64,000 nucleotides of DNA from Georgenia wutianyii (GCF_006349365.1 NZ_CP040899.1:2046001-2110000); one strand, 5' to 3'. Numbered from the stretch's first letter, positions 42,874-52,008 are shown. Notes: generated from the sequence alone by a model not told the origin. Made by a program: numbers and translations.

Positions 42874-43310
42874 GGCTCGTCCACCTCACTCTGGTCCGCG
42901 CGGCACCGGCGGCGGCGCAGGACCAGGGCTGCGCCGAGGAGCACGGCGAGGAGGCTGAGCACCCAGGGGTCGCTCCCCCGACCGCCGAGCTCGCGGTCGA
43001 GGACGTGGGAGACGGCGTGGGCCCCGGCGGCGGTGGTCGCGCCGAGCAGTGCGACCGACAGGGCGTCGTGCCAGACCAGCACCCCGAGCAGCGCGACGCC
43101 GACGCCGATCTGGAACGCGCCGACGTCGTGGAGCAGGTGGAGGTTGAACGGGTCGAACATCGCGACGTGCTCGTGGAAGGAACGGGGCCGGAGGAACGCC
43201 CACACGCCGGGCACGAGGAAGGCCGCCGCACCGACGACGACGGCGGCGGCGGTGAGGACCGTGCCGTTGCGCGTCGTCCGTCGGTCAGTCGGGACGCGGA
43301 CTCCAGCCAT
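42870..43310 (-). CDS. Small four-helix membrane protein
   Basis: The 146-residue protein has four predicted membrane segments (about residues 17-37, 60-80, 83-103 and 112-132) and a charged C-terminal tail. A conserved-looking HVAMFDPFNLHLLHDVGAF loop lies between the first two. It resembles small DoxX/DUF4383-like membrane proteins, though I cannot assign a family firmly. ATG 43310 directly abuts the TetR operator and has no clear ribosome site, so a leaderless transcript is possible. Confidence 0.75.
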   Translation of the reverse strand: MAGVRVPTDRRTTRNGTVLTAAAVVVGAAAFLVPGVWAFLRPRSFHEHVAMFDPFNLHLLHDVGAFQIGVGVALLGVLVWHDALSVALLGATTAAGAHAVSHVLDRELGGRGSDPWVLSLLAVLLGAALVLRRRRCRADQSEVDEP

Positions 43311-43324
43311 GTACCAGACGGTAC
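43311..43324. promoter_or_regulatory. TetR-type operator at the membrane-protein operon
   Basis: GTACCAGACGGTAC is an inverted repeat (GTACC/GGTAC) immediately upstream of ATG 43310. The same palindrome with GTACCA/TGGTAC arms occurs at 44894-44907 next to the tetR gene, which ties the two promoters to one regulator. Confidence 0.65.
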
Positions 43325-43362
43325 AACTCGACCGGCTCCCCCACAAGGGGCCCAGGACGCTC

Positions 43363-44268
43363 TCAGGCGCCCGCCGGGCGGGCCGCGCCGAGCTCGCGCA
43401 GACCGGCGAGGAGGATCTCGGTCACCAGGCGGGCGTGCCGGCCGCCGGCGTCGAGGTCGGGGTCGAACGCGGTGACCTGCGCCCCGACGGCGCCGGGAGC
43501 CAGGGCGGTGAGCAGCTCGACGAGCCGCTCCGGGCTCAGCCCGCCGCCGTCGGGGCTGTCGACGGCCGGCATGACCCCTGGGTGGAGGACGTCGAGGTCG
43601 ACGTGCAGCCAGTAACCCCGCCCGGCGGCGGCGACGCCGCGCCTCACCCGGGCGACCGACCCGGGCAGGTCCTCCATCACCTCCGGGGCGGGGACGACGT
43701 CCGCGAGCACCTCGGACGCCTCGCGATGCCCCTCGTCATCGACGCGGCAGCCGACGTGCACCGTGTCCCCCGGCCGGAAGTAGGGCGACCGTCCCTCGAC
43801 GTCGGCGACCGCCGGCCAGTGCAGCCCGACGACGGCGGCGAGGTCCTCACCGGCGACGCTCGCCACGGCGTCGCTGTTGCCGGGGTGGCGGAAGTCGGTG
43901 TGGCCGTCGACGTGGACCAGGCCGAACCGCCCGCGGCGCCGCAGCGCCAGTCCGCCACCGAGCAGGATGCTGCAGTCACCCCCGAGGACGAGCGGCACGT
44001 GCCCGCGGTCCAGCACCTGACCGATCCGGTCGGCGAGCCGGCGCGCGTGGTCGACCAGTGTCTCCTCGTTGCGCACCCGGCCCGGGCGGACCTCGTGGCG
44101 GTACCGGCCGGGCAGGACGACACCCGCCTCGACCGCCCCCAGGGCCGCGAACCCCGCGAAGAGCCCTGCCTCGCGCAGCGCCTCCGGCGCCTTCGCGGCT
44201 CCAGGCGCCGCGCCCGGCTCGGGCGGGCGCAGGCCGAGGTTCGACGGCGCTGAGACGAGGGCGATCAC
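43363..44268 (-). CDS. Arginase/agmatinase-family (ureohydrolase) protein
   Basis: The 301-residue protein has the manganese-site pattern of ureohydrolases: VHVDGHTDF supplies the Asp-x-His-x-Asp ligands and HVDLDVLHP supplies the Asp-x-Asp pair. The first motif reads GGDCS rather than GGDHS, so one His ligand is Cys, and the second motif ends in His instead of Asp. It may therefore act on an unusual guanidino compound or be weakly active. The GTG start is three bases after the tetR stop, so the two genes form an operon under the same operator pair. Confidence 0.85.
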   Translation of the reverse strand: MIALVSAPSNLGLRPPEPGAAPGAAKAPEALREAGLFAGFAALGAVEAGVVLPGRYRHEVRPGRVRNEETLVDHARRLADRIGQVLDRGHVPLVLGGDCSILLGGGLALRRRGRFGLVHVDGHTDFRHPGNSDAVASVAGEDLAAVVGLHWPAVADVEGRSPYFRPGDTVHVGCRVDDEGHREASEVLADVVPAPEVMEDLPGSVARVRRGVAAAGRGYWLHVDLDVLHPGVMPAVDSPDGGGLSPERLVELLTALAPGAVGAQVTAFDPDLDAGGRHARLVTEILLAGLRELGAARPAGA

Positions 44269-44271
44269 CGC

Positions 44272-44871
44272 TCAGCCCTCGGGGACCGGCACGTCCGGGC
44301 GGGCGGCGGCGCCGACGAGGTCGAGCAGGAGCCGGTAGGCGTCGTCGACGCCCGTCCGGTCACCGGTGACGAGCAGGTCGAACAGCAGCCCGCGGACGGT
44401 GGCGAGGCCGAGACGGGCCTGGGTACGGGCGCGCGCGGCATCGATGCCGCCGGCGGCGATCTCGCCGGCGAGGACGTCGAGCCACGGCCCGACGAGCCCT
44501 GTCGCGAGCGCCTGCGCGTGAGCCCGCCCCTGCATCGCGTGGGCGGAGAGCTCGAAGAACAGCGGGCCGTACCTCGTCGCCGGGCCGACGACGTGCGCCC
44601 AGAACCGCTCGGCCACCTCGCGGGGCGTAGCGGCGTCGTCGGAGCTCGCGACGACGGTGAACGCCTCCCGCTGGAGCCGCTCGACCTCGCCGACGACGGC
44701 CGCCAGCAGCCCCTCACGGGAGCCGAAGTGGTAGATGAGCATCCGGTGGCTCGTGCCGACGGCGGCGGCGATCGACCGCAGGCTCTGCCCGTCGACGCTG
44801 TGGTCGGCGAGGTGGTCGACGACGGCGGCGAGCAGCTGCTCGCGTCCGCTCAGCGCTGAGGTTCCGGCCAT
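44272..44871 (-). CDS. TetR-family regulator
   Basis: The 199-residue regulator has an N-terminal HTH (SLRSIAAAVGTSHRMLIYHFGSREGL) and a helical ligand-binding/dimer domain. It reads divergently from the SRPBCC gene and is followed at three bases by the arginase-family gene. Palindromic sites start one base after its own ATG and again 22 bases further, strongly suggesting self-repression. The same motif stands at 43311, so it probably also controls the downstream operon. The inducer is unknown. Confidence 0.9.
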   Translation of the reverse strand: MAGTSALSGREQLLAAVVDHLADHSVDGQSLRSIAAAVGTSHRMLIYHFGSREGLLAAVVGEVERLQREAFTVVASSDDAATPREVAERFWAHVVGPATRYGPLFFELSAHAMQGRAHAQALATGLVGPWLDVLAGEIAAGGIDAARARTQARLGLATVRGLLFDLLVTGDRTGVDDAYRLLLDLVGAAARPDVPVPEG

Positions 44872-44907
44872 GGACCAGATGATACACGTCGGCGTACCAT
44901 CTGGTAC
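44872..44907. promoter_or_regulatory. Two TetR operators between tetR and the SRPBCC gene
   Basis: GGACCAGATGATAC (44872-44885) and GTACCATCTGGTAC (44894-44907) are versions of one palindrome with ACCA/TGGT arms, spaced 22 bases centre to centre. They lie between the divergent starts of tetR (44871) and the SRPBCC gene (44952), so both genes are likely controlled by TetR. Confidence 0.7.
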
Positions 44908-44951
44908 ACACGGGCGTGCCGAGAGCGGGCGTACCGAGAGGGGACCGCACC

Positions 44952-45389
44952 ATGACCGAAGAAGTGACCGCGACCGTGGAGGTCGACGCGCCGGCGGACG
45001 CGGTGTGGGAGGTGCTCACCTCCCCAACGCGATGGCCGGCATGGACCGACTCGGTGACGGAGGCGGAGCTGCTCGACGAGCGGTTCGGCCCGGGAGCGCG
45101 GGTGCGCGTCGTCCAGCCGGGCCTGCGCCCGGCGGTGTGGACGGTGACCGAGCTCGAGGAGGGGCGCGCCTTCACCTGGACCTCGCGCTCCCCCGGCGTC
45201 CTCACCACCGCCTCCCACGTCCTGCTCCCGGCCGGGCCCGAGCGCACCCGGCTGCGTCTGCACCTGCATCACGACGGGCTCCTCGCCCCGCTCGTGCACC
45301 GTCTCCTCGGCGCGCGCACCCGCCGGTACGTCGAGATGGAGGCGCGCGGCCTCAAGGCCGCCGCCGAGGCCCGCACCCCCACCCCCTGA
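44952..45389 (+). CDS. SRPBCC (START-like) ligand-binding protein, polyketide cyclase type
   Basis: The 145-residue protein has the classic SRPBCC opening (VTATVEVDAPADAVWEVLTS) and a long C-terminal helix (RRYVEMEARGLKAAAEA). These small helix-grip proteins bind hydrophobic ligands or catalyse simple chemistry. ATG 44952 was preferred over the upstream frame because it starts the fold exactly. It is divergent from tetR and shares its operators. Confidence 0.87.
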   Translation: MTEEVTATVEVDAPADAVWEVLTSPTRWPAWTDSVTEAELLDERFGPGARVRVVQPGLRPAVWTVTELEEGRAFTWTSRSPGVLTTASHVLLPAGPERTRLRLHLHHDGLLAPLVHRLLGARTRRYVEMEARGLKAAAEARTPTP

Positions 45390-45453
45390 ACCGTGCGACG
45401 CGCCGCCCGGCCGCCCGAGCCGCTCGCCGAGTCCTCCTGCCGCCCCGCCCTCC

Positions 45454-45526
45454 CGCCGAGGTCGCACATCTCCCTCCCGGGTCACCCGATGTTTCAGGCG
45501 ACCCGACGGAACGTGCGACCTCGGCG
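45454..45526. terminator. Long palindrome between converging genes (terminator or dispersed repeat)
   Basis: CGCCGAGGTCGCAC (45454-45467) is exactly complementary to 45513-45526, and an inner stem (CGGGTCACC with GGCGACCCG) lies between. It stands in the 162-base gap between the SRPBCC stop and the GH43 stop, so it can end transcription from both sides. Confidence 0.6.
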
Positions 45527-45551
45527 AGAGCGGGGCGCGGCCCGGCGGGGG

Positions 45552-47828
45552 TCAGGTCACGCTGAGGAACCTCACGTAGTCGAACACCGCCTCCGTCGCG
45601 GGGCTGGCACCGCCGCCGGTGTACAGCCCCACCCGCGCGTCGGTGCCGGCGGGCAGGGTCCACGTCGCGCCCCAGCGCCACGTCTGCCCGTCGGTGGAGA
45701 GCGCCGAGCGGTACAGGTGCTCACCGGCGTCGTTCGTCGTGTGGTGGATGCGCAGCCACGTCGTGTCGGCCGGCGGGCCGCTCGTGTGGCCGCCCCAGGA
45801 CAGGAAGCCGTCCTGGCGCACCTCCTTGCCGAACTCCACCTGGCGGGTGTTCCAGATCGCCACGTGTCCCAGTCGCAGGAAGGTGTCGTCGTCGGCGTGC
45901 ACGATGAGCCCGCCCTGCTGGTAGTTGCGCACCTCGGTGTCCCCGAGGTCCAGCGTCATCCGCGTCTCGACGATCCAGTCGCCCTCCGGTGGCTCGTGCA
46001 GGAGCACCCCTCCGGTGCCCCCGGGCCCGACGAGGTCTCCGGCGCCGACCGGCCAGACGAGCGCGCCGCCCTCGACGCGGGCGCCGGCGTCCTGCCGCAC
46101 CCACTCCCAGCCGGCGAGGTCGGCGTCGGTGAACTCCTCCTCGAGGAGCACGTCACCGGCCTGCGGCTCGGCCACCGGTGTGGTCACCGGCTCGTGGGCG
46201 GCGTTGACGGACAGGTTGTCCACGTGGGCGCCGCGGCCCACCATCTCCAGCGGGGCGGAGCGCAGGACCCCGGGCCGCAGGTCGAGGGCGACCTCGGCGA
46301 CGACGTCCCCCAGGCGCGACTCCGACAGCCTCGCCCGCACCTCGCCCTCGACGAGGTGCACCTGCAGCGCCGTCCACACCGACAGGTCGTACCCGGGCGG
46401 GATCGCCGCGGTCACCTCCTCCTGGAAGCGGCCGTGCCCGTACTCCACGTGCAGCTCACGCCGCCCCGGGTCCACGCTCACCTCGACCTGGTTCGACCCG
46501 CGGCCGAGCCGCAGCACGAACGGGTCGGGCTGACGGGTGCGCAGGTCGAGCTCGACGTGCACCTCCTGCGGCGCCGCCTCCCGCGTCCACACCCGGCCGC
46601 GGAGCAGGGCGTGGCCCCCTGACTGCGGGTCGGTGTCCGCGCGGTAGGAGCCGCGCAGGACGTTCCCCTCGGCCGGGTCGGTGACCGTCAGCCCCAGGAG
46701 CGAGCCGCTCACCGGACCGGGCTGCGGACCCTCGCTCGGCCCGGCGCCGCCGCGGGTCACCGGCCAGCCGTCCACCCAGTCGAGCCGGTCCATGAGCGTG
46801 GGGCGGCGGTTGACGCCGCCGGGCTCCGCCAGCCACGGGTCCTCGCGGTCGATGGCGTGGTAGAGGATCCAGTCCTGCCCGGACAGGTCGGTGACGACGG
46901 CGTGGTGCCCGGCGCCGATCCACCGGTTGCCGTTCTGGACGAGCACCTGGGTGCCGCCGGGCCGGGTGTCGAGCAGCGAGACGCCCTCGTGGTCGACGAA
47001 CGGCCCGAGCGGGCTCTGCGAGCGCCCGGCGAACACGCTGTACCCGGTGGACGGGCCGGCGCAGCAGTTCGCGGAGGACGCCATGAGGTAGTACCAGCCG
47101 TCGCGCTCGAGGACGTAGGCGCCCTCGAACTTGTCGTTGACCGCCACCTGGGTCGCCTCGCCGACGGCGCGCAGCCCGGTCTCGTCGAGCTCGCTCACCC
47201 ACAGGCCGCCGTAGTAGCTGCCGTAGTAGAGGTACCGGGTGCCGTCGTCGGTGGCGAGCATCGAGGGGTCGAAGGTCCAGAGGAAGCCGCCGCCGTCGGG
47301 CCGGGGCGGCACGACCGGCTCCTCGGTGGGGGTCCACGGGCCGGTCGGGGTGGGCGCCGTCGCCGCCCCGATCGCGGAGTCGTCACCGGCGTTGAGGACC
47401 GTGTCGGTCACCGTGTAGTACAGGACGTACTGACCGTCGACGTACCGGATGTCGGGCGCCCAGAAGAACGACGTCGCCGTCGCCCACCCGGGCCGGGTGT
47501 CCTCGTCGAAGATCGTGTCGACGTACTCCCAGTCGACGAGGTCGCGGGAGCGCGAGACGTGCATGAGCCCGAACTCCCCGCCCTCGACGAGCGGGTCGGA
47601 CGTCGCGTACAGGTACCACCAGCCGTCCTTGCCGCGAATGACGGCGGGGTCGGCGTAGGTGTCGGAGAAGCCGGCCGTCACCGGGTTGGTGTACTCGGTG
47701 GCCGCGGGGGTCTCCTCCTGCCGGCGAGGGCCGGCGGCCTGGGCCGGGGCGAGCGCCCCGGCGGTGAGGACGAGGACGAGCGCGGCGAGCGCGGCGGTCC
47801 TCCTCGGGCGGGTCGTGCGGTGGGTCAT
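45552..47828 (-). CDS. Secreted GH43 enzyme with C-terminal concanavalin-like domains (arabinanase/xylosidase type)
   Basis: The 758-residue enzyme has a signal peptide (about residues 1-32) and a five-bladed GH43 domain with Asp60 (YADPAV), Asp187 (FDPSM) and Glu235 (FEGAYV) as the catalytic triad. Two beta-sandwich modules follow. The last of these (from about residue 560, LLEEEFTDADLAGWEW) is of the GH43_C2/DUF1349 type. It should act outside the cell on arabinan or arabinoxylan side chains. It is the last gene of the operon that begins with the binding protein at 52008. Confidence 0.88.
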   Translation of the reverse strand: MTHRTTRPRRTAALAALVLVLTAGALAPAQAAGPRRQEETPAATEYTNPVTAGFSDTYADPAVIRGKDGWWYLYATSDPLVEGGEFGLMHVSRSRDLVDWEYVDTIFDEDTRPGWATATSFFWAPDIRYVDGQYVLYYTVTDTVLNAGDDSAIGAATAPTPTGPWTPTEEPVVPPRPDGGGFLWTFDPSMLATDDGTRYLYYGSYYGGLWVSELDETGLRAVGEATQVAVNDKFEGAYVLERDGWYYLMASSANCCAGPSTGYSVFAGRSQSPLGPFVDHEGVSLLDTRPGGTQVLVQNGNRWIGAGHHAVVTDLSGQDWILYHAIDREDPWLAEPGGVNRRPTLMDRLDWVDGWPVTRGGAGPSEGPQPGPVSGSLLGLTVTDPAEGNVLRGSYRADTDPQSGGHALLRGRVWTREAAPQEVHVELDLRTRQPDPFVLRLGRGSNQVEVSVDPGRRELHVEYGHGRFQEEVTAAIPPGYDLSVWTALQVHLVEGEVRARLSESRLGDVVAEVALDLRPGVLRSAPLEMVGRGAHVDNLSVNAAHEPVTTPVAEPQAGDVLLEEEFTDADLAGWEWVRQDAGARVEGGALVWPVGAGDLVGPGGTGGVLLHEPPEGDWIVETRMTLDLGDTEVRNYQQGGLIVHADDDTFLRLGHVAIWNTRQVEFGKEVRQDGFLSWGGHTSGPPADTTWLRIHHTTNDAGEHLYRSALSTDGQTWRWGATWTLPAGTDARVGLYTGGGASPATEAVFDYVRFLSVT

Positions 47829-47851
47829 CACGTCTCCTCGGTGAGTCGGTG

Positions 47852-48847
47852 TCAGGGCACGACGACGGACGGCCGCGCGCCGTCCCACTCCAGGGGCAGC
47901 ACGTTGAGGCCGCGGTAGGAGGTGTCGGCGTACCAGGAGTGGAAGACCAGGTGGTCCTCGCCGTCCGGGCCGGTGACGACGTCCTGCCCGCCGGGCCCGA
48001 TGAAGCGCCCGCCGGTGGCGTCGGTGGTGAGCAGCGGCCCGTCGGCCTTCTCGTACGGGCCCTCGACGGCGGGCGCCGTCGCGTACCCGATGGCGTACTC
48101 CGCGCCGCCGTAGTCGTTGGCGGAGTAGAGCAGGACGTAGGTGCCGTCCCGCCGGACGAGGGTGGGCGCCTCGACGAGGTTGCCCTCCCACGGCTGGTCC
48201 TGGACGAGCAGCCGCACCGGCTCCCCCGCGAGGGCGAGGCCGTCGGCCGTGAGCGGGGCGAGCTGGAGCCAGGTGTCCAGCCCGCAGCAGTTGCCGTCGT
48301 TCTTCCACAGCAGGTAGCGGGTGCCGTCCTCGTCGCGGAACGTCGAGGCGTCGATGGCCCCGCCCTCCTCCTCCGGGCACACGACCATCTCCTCCCCCGC
48401 GACGGTGAACGGGCCCTCGGGGCGAGCGGACGTCGCGACCCCGACGCACTGCAGGTAGGGGTCGGCGTTCGTCGCGGTGAAGTACAGGGCGAAGGTGCCG
48501 TCGTCGAGCTCGGTGACCTCCGGCGCCCACGTCTTGCCCGGGATGGTCCACGACGACGGCAGCTCCGGCAGGGCGTCGTCGAGCAGCTCCCACGTCTCGA
48601 GGTCCGTCGAGCGGGCCACCCGCACGTTGCGCAGGTTCCCGTTCGTCGCGTAGGCGTAGTAGACGCCGTCGACCTCGAGGACGTCGGGGTCGGGGAAGTC
48701 GTCGGCGATCACCGGGTTCACGTCCTCGGCCGCGGACGTCGCGGCGGATGGGGACGGCGGGTCCGCCCCGCCCTCGCCCGTCCCGCCCCCGCACGCGGCG
48801 AGCACGCCGGCGCCGGCCAGCGCCGCCGTGAGCCGCCGCCCGCTCAC
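47852..48847 (-). CDS. GH43 family lipoprotein glycosidase
   Basis: The 331-residue enzyme is a single GH43 domain behind a lipobox (GVLAAC, Cys19) and Ser/Ala-rich linker, so it is tethered at the cell surface. The triad is seen as DFPDPDVL, GAIDAST and LVEAPTLV, and WAPEV marks the first blade. The GTG start overlaps the MalG-type permease stop (GTGA). It would trim oligosaccharides just before uptake by the linked ABC transporter. Arabinofuranosidase or xylosidase activity is most likely. Confidence 0.88.
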   Translation of the reverse strand: MSGRRLTAALAGAGVLAACGGGTGEGGADPPSPSAATSAAEDVNPVIADDFPDPDVLEVDGVYYAYATNGNLRNVRVARSTDLETWELLDDALPELPSSWTIPGKTWAPEVTELDDGTFALYFTATNADPYLQCVGVATSARPEGPFTVAGEEMVVCPEEEGGAIDASTFRDEDGTRYLLWKNDGNCCGLDTWLQLAPLTADGLALAGEPVRLLVQDQPWEGNLVEAPTLVRRDGTYVLLYSANDYGGAEYAIGYATAPAVEGPYEKADGPLLTTDATGGRFIGPGGQDVVTGPDGEDHLVFHSWYADTSYRGLNVLPLEWDGARPSVVVP

Positions 48848-49716
48848 CCCTTGAGCCCCGAGCGGGAGACGCCCTCGATGATGTACCGCTGGAGGAAGAC
48901 GTACATCGCCAGCACCGGGATGCTCGCGATGACCGCCCCCGCCATGAGGAGGTCGTAACGCACGGCGTTGGCCGTCTGCAGGGTCGACAGGCCGGCCGGC
49001 AGCGTCTGGATCTCCGGGCTGAACAGGACGTACACCGGCCACAGGAAGTCGTTCCAGTTGGTGAGGAACGACAGCAGCGCGAGCGTGGCCAGCGCGGGCC
49101 GGGCCAGCGGCAGGGCCACCTTGTAGAAGGTCTGCCACTGGTTCGCGCCGTCCAGCCGGGCCGCCTCCTCCAGCTCCCCCGGCAGGCCGACGAAGAACTG
49201 CCGCATGAAGAAGACGCCGAACGCCGAGGCCGCCGTCGGCACGATGATGGCGAGCAGGGTGTTGAGCCACGCCAGCTGCCCGACGATGAGGTAGTTGGGG
49301 ATGATGAGGATGACCGGCGGGACGAAGAGCGTCGCGACGACGATCCCGAAGACGACGCCGCGCCCCCGGAACCGCATCCGGGCCAGCGCGAACCCGGCGA
49401 GGGTCGACGTCGCCACGACGAGCGCCGCGTTCGCCGTCGCCGCGACGAGGCTGTTGGCGAACCAGCGCAGCACCGGGGTCCCCGGCGCGTTGAGGATCGA
49501 CTCGTAGGCCGCCGTCGTCGGCGGGGTGGGTACCCAGGTCGGTGGCAGACCGGCCGCCTCGCCGCGGGTCTTGAACGAGGTGAGGACCATGTAGACGAGA
49601 GGGCTGATGAACAGCGCGGCGAGGGCGATGAGCAGGACGTAGCGCAGCACCGTGCGCCCGACCGGCTTGCGGCGCGTCGGCACGCTCGACCGCGTGCGGG
49701 TGGTCGTGGTGGCCAT
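48844..49716 (-). CDS. Sugar ABC transporter permease, MalG type
   Basis: The 290-residue permease has six membrane helices and the EAA loop ELEEAARLDGANQWQTFYKVALPL, ending GVSRSGLKG. Its start overlaps the partner permease stop by one base (TGATG), and its stop overlaps the GH43 lipoprotein gene. It is part of the inferred arabino-oligosaccharide importer. No ATPase gene is nearby. Confidence 0.93.
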   Translation of the reverse strand: MATTTTRTRSSVPTRRKPVGRTVLRYVLLIALAALFISPLVYMVLTSFKTRGEAAGLPPTWVPTPPTTAAYESILNAPGTPVLRWFANSLVAATANAALVVATSTLAGFALARMRFRGRGVVFGIVVATLFVPPVILIIPNYLIVGQLAWLNTLLAIIVPTAASAFGVFFMRQFFVGLPGELEEAARLDGANQWQTFYKVALPLARPALATLALLSFLTNWNDFLWPVYVLFSPEIQTLPAGLSTLQTANAVRYDLLMAGAVIASIPVLAMYVFLQRYIIEGVSRSGLKG

Positions 49717-50663
49717 CAGCCCTTCCTCTCCCGGAAGAGCCAGAAGACGACGATGCTCAGCACCATGAGCGCAGCGGTGAGGATGTAGCTCATCGCCGCG
49801 GCGGTGCCCATCTGGTAGTTGCGCAGCCCGGTCTCGGCGATCTGGTAGATCGCCGTGCGGGTCTGGCGCCCGGGCCCGCCCTGGGTCATGAGGTAGGACT
49901 GCCCGAACATGTTGGCCGAGGCGATGATCGTGATCGTCGTGATGAACCCGAGCACGGGCCGCAGCCCCGGGAACGTGACGTTGCGGAACTGCTGCCACGC
50001 GTTCGCGCCGTCCACCCGCGCGGCCTCGTACAGCTCGCCCGGGATGTCCTGCAACGCGGCGAGGTAGATGACGGCGTTGAACCCGAGCGTCCACCACACC
50101 GTGACCCCCACGAGGCTGACCCACACCGCCGGGCTCGAGGTGAGCCAGGGGGTGGAGTCGGGCAGCCCGAGGAGGCCGAGGTAGTAGTTGACCAGCCCGA
50201 TGTTGTTGTCGAGCAGGTAGCGCCACAGCACCGCGACGACGGCGACGCCCAGGACGTAGGGCGCGAAGTACACCGCCCGGAAGAAGTTCCGGCCCTTGAA
50301 GCGCATGTTCATCACGAGCGCGACGCCGAGCGGCACGGTGAGCAGGAACGGGACGGAGAAGACGGTGAAGATCCCCGTCGCCTGCATCGCGTCCCAGAAC
50401 TGGGCGGCGGTGATCGAGCCGGTGTCGAAGAGCCGGACGTAGTTGTCCAGGCCGACGAACGGCTTGTTGGGCAGCGTGTAGTCCCAGCGGTGGAGGCTGA
50501 TCCACGCGCCGAGGACGACCGGTGCCGCGACGAAGGCGAGGAACAGGACGAGGTAGGGGGCCAGGAAGAGCCACGGCGTCGCCTTCCCGTGGGACGGGAT
50601 GCCACGCCGCGACCCCTCCCGCAGCCCTTCCTCGCTGCGCGGCGGCGCCACAGCGGTGGTCAT
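49716..50663 (-). CDS. Sugar ABC transporter permease, MalF type
   Basis: The 315-residue permease starts with a ~30-residue polar segment and then six helices, with the EAA loop ELYEAARVDGANAWQQFRNVTFP. It follows the binding-protein gene by one base and precedes its MalG partner with a TGATG overlap, so three genes are tightly coupled. Confidence 0.93.
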   Translation of the reverse strand: MTTAVAPPRSEEGLREGSRRGIPSHGKATPWLFLAPYLVLFLAFVAAPVVLGAWISLHRWDYTLPNKPFVGLDNYVRLFDTGSITAAQFWDAMQATGIFTVFSVPFLLTVPLGVALVMNMRFKGRNFFRAVYFAPYVLGVAVVAVLWRYLLDNNIGLVNYYLGLLGLPDSTPWLTSSPAVWVSLVGVTVWWTLGFNAVIYLAALQDIPGELYEAARVDGANAWQQFRNVTFPGLRPVLGFITTITIIASANMFGQSYLMTQGGPGRQTRTAIYQIAETGLRNYQMGTAAAMSYILTAALMVLSIVVFWLFRERKG

Positions 50664-50664
50664 C

Positions 50665-52008
50665 TCAGCCCCCGAAGCTCTCGAGGTTCTCCTCCATGAG
50701 GTTGGTCGCCTGCTCGGCGGCCGTGCCGAGCGCGCTCCCCGGCTCGGTGTTCCCGAGGACGGCGTCGGCGATCGCGGGCTCGAGCGCCTCGGTCTGGACG
50801 CCGCCGACCCCCGGCACAGGCGGCAGGAAGCGCATCGTCTCGATGACCTCGGCGATGACCTGCTGCGGACGGTCGTCCATGACGCCGCTCTCGCGGACGG
50901 ACAGGCGGGCCGGGATGAGACCGGACCCGGCCCACTCCCCCGACTGCTCCGACATCCACGCGATGAACACCTGGGCGGCGGCCGCCTTGTTCTCGTCCTG
51001 CGCCGCCTGACGGGTCATGAAGAAGTGGTGGGAGTTGGCCCAGACTCCCTCCTCCTCACCGATCGTCGGGATCGGGGCGATGCCGTAGGGCACCTCCTCG
51101 GCCTCGAGGTCGTTGATCTGCCAGATGCCGTCCCAGGTGATCGAGGTCTCCCCGTTCTTGAAGGCGATGTACTGGGAGTCGGGGGCGACGTCGTTGGGGC
51201 TGTACCCCTCGTCGATGATCGCGCGCTGCCACTCCAGCGCCTCGACGGCCTCCGGGGAGTCGTACATCGCGGCCGAGCCGTCCTCGGCGTAGATCTCCGC
51301 GCCGTTCTGCCAGGCGAGGGACAGCCACATGAGGTGGCTCGGCCACACCTGCGGCATCCAGAACGGCTGCTCGAAGCCGGCCGCCTGGAGCGCGTCGAGG
51401 GCCTCCATGAAGGAGGCCTCGTCGGTGGGCGGCTCGGTGATGCCGGCCTGCTCGAAGTGCTCGGTGTTGTAGTACATCGCCAGGGAGTGGACGTCGAGCG
51501 GGATGCCGTAGCGGGCGCCGTCGTAGATGGCCGCCTCCCAGACCTCCGGGGTGAAGTCGTCGGCCGTGAGCTCGAGCGACTCGGCGAGGTCGTCGAGCGG
51601 GACGATGACGTTGCGGGCGGCCATCGTCGCCAGCTGGTCCAGGTGCATGACCCCGACCTCCGGCCCCTCGCCCTGGGTGACCGCGGCGGGCAGCCGCTGG
51701 TAGAAGTCGCCCCACTCGATGGTGTTGGGGACGATCGTGATGTTCTCGTGCTCGGCGTTGAACCGGTCGACGAGCTCGGCCATGAAGGGCCCGTCACCGC
51801 CGGTGAAGCCGTTCCAGTAGGCGAGCTCGACCTCGGGACCGGTGTACTCGCCGGTGAACTCCGGGACCTCGCTCTGCTCACCGCCGCCCGCGGCGTCCTC
51901 GGCCGTCTGGCCGCCGCCGCACGCGGCGAGGAGGACGGCCGTCGTGGCCGTCGCGACCAGTGCCGAGGCCCTACGGGCCGTAGCCCGCGGTGTCCGTGTG
52001 CTTGTCAT
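50665..52008 (-). CDS. Sugar-binding lipoprotein of ABC importer (SBP family 1)
   Basis: The 447-residue protein has a signal peptide with lipobox (VLLAAC, Cys30) and a family 1 binding fold (VELAYWNGFTGGDGPFMAELVD). The WDGIWQIND segment around residue 290 is typical of sugar-binding members. It heads the operon with two permeases and two GH43 enzymes, and its ligand is probably arabino- or xylo-oligosaccharide. ATG 52008 faces the LacI gene across a 181-base divergent promoter that contains a LacI-like operator. Confidence 0.92.
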   Translation of the reverse strand: MTSTRTPRATARRASALVATATTAVLLAACGGGQTAEDAAGGGEQSEVPEFTGEYTGPEVELAYWNGFTGGDGPFMAELVDRFNAEHENITIVPNTIEWGDFYQRLPAAVTQGEGPEVGVMHLDQLATMAARNVIVPLDDLAESLELTADDFTPEVWEAAIYDGARYGIPLDVHSLAMYYNTEHFEQAGITEPPTDEASFMEALDALQAAGFEQPFWMPQVWPSHLMWLSLAWQNGAEIYAEDGSAAMYDSPEAVEALEWQRAIIDEGYSPNDVAPDSQYIAFKNGETSITWDGIWQINDLEAEEVPYGIAPIPTIGEEEGVWANSHHFFMTRQAAQDENKAAAAQVFIAWMSEQSGEWAGSGLIPARLSVRESGVMDDRPQQVIAEVIETMRFLPPVPGVGGVQTEALEPAIADAVLGNTEPGSALGTAAEQATNLMEENLESFGG

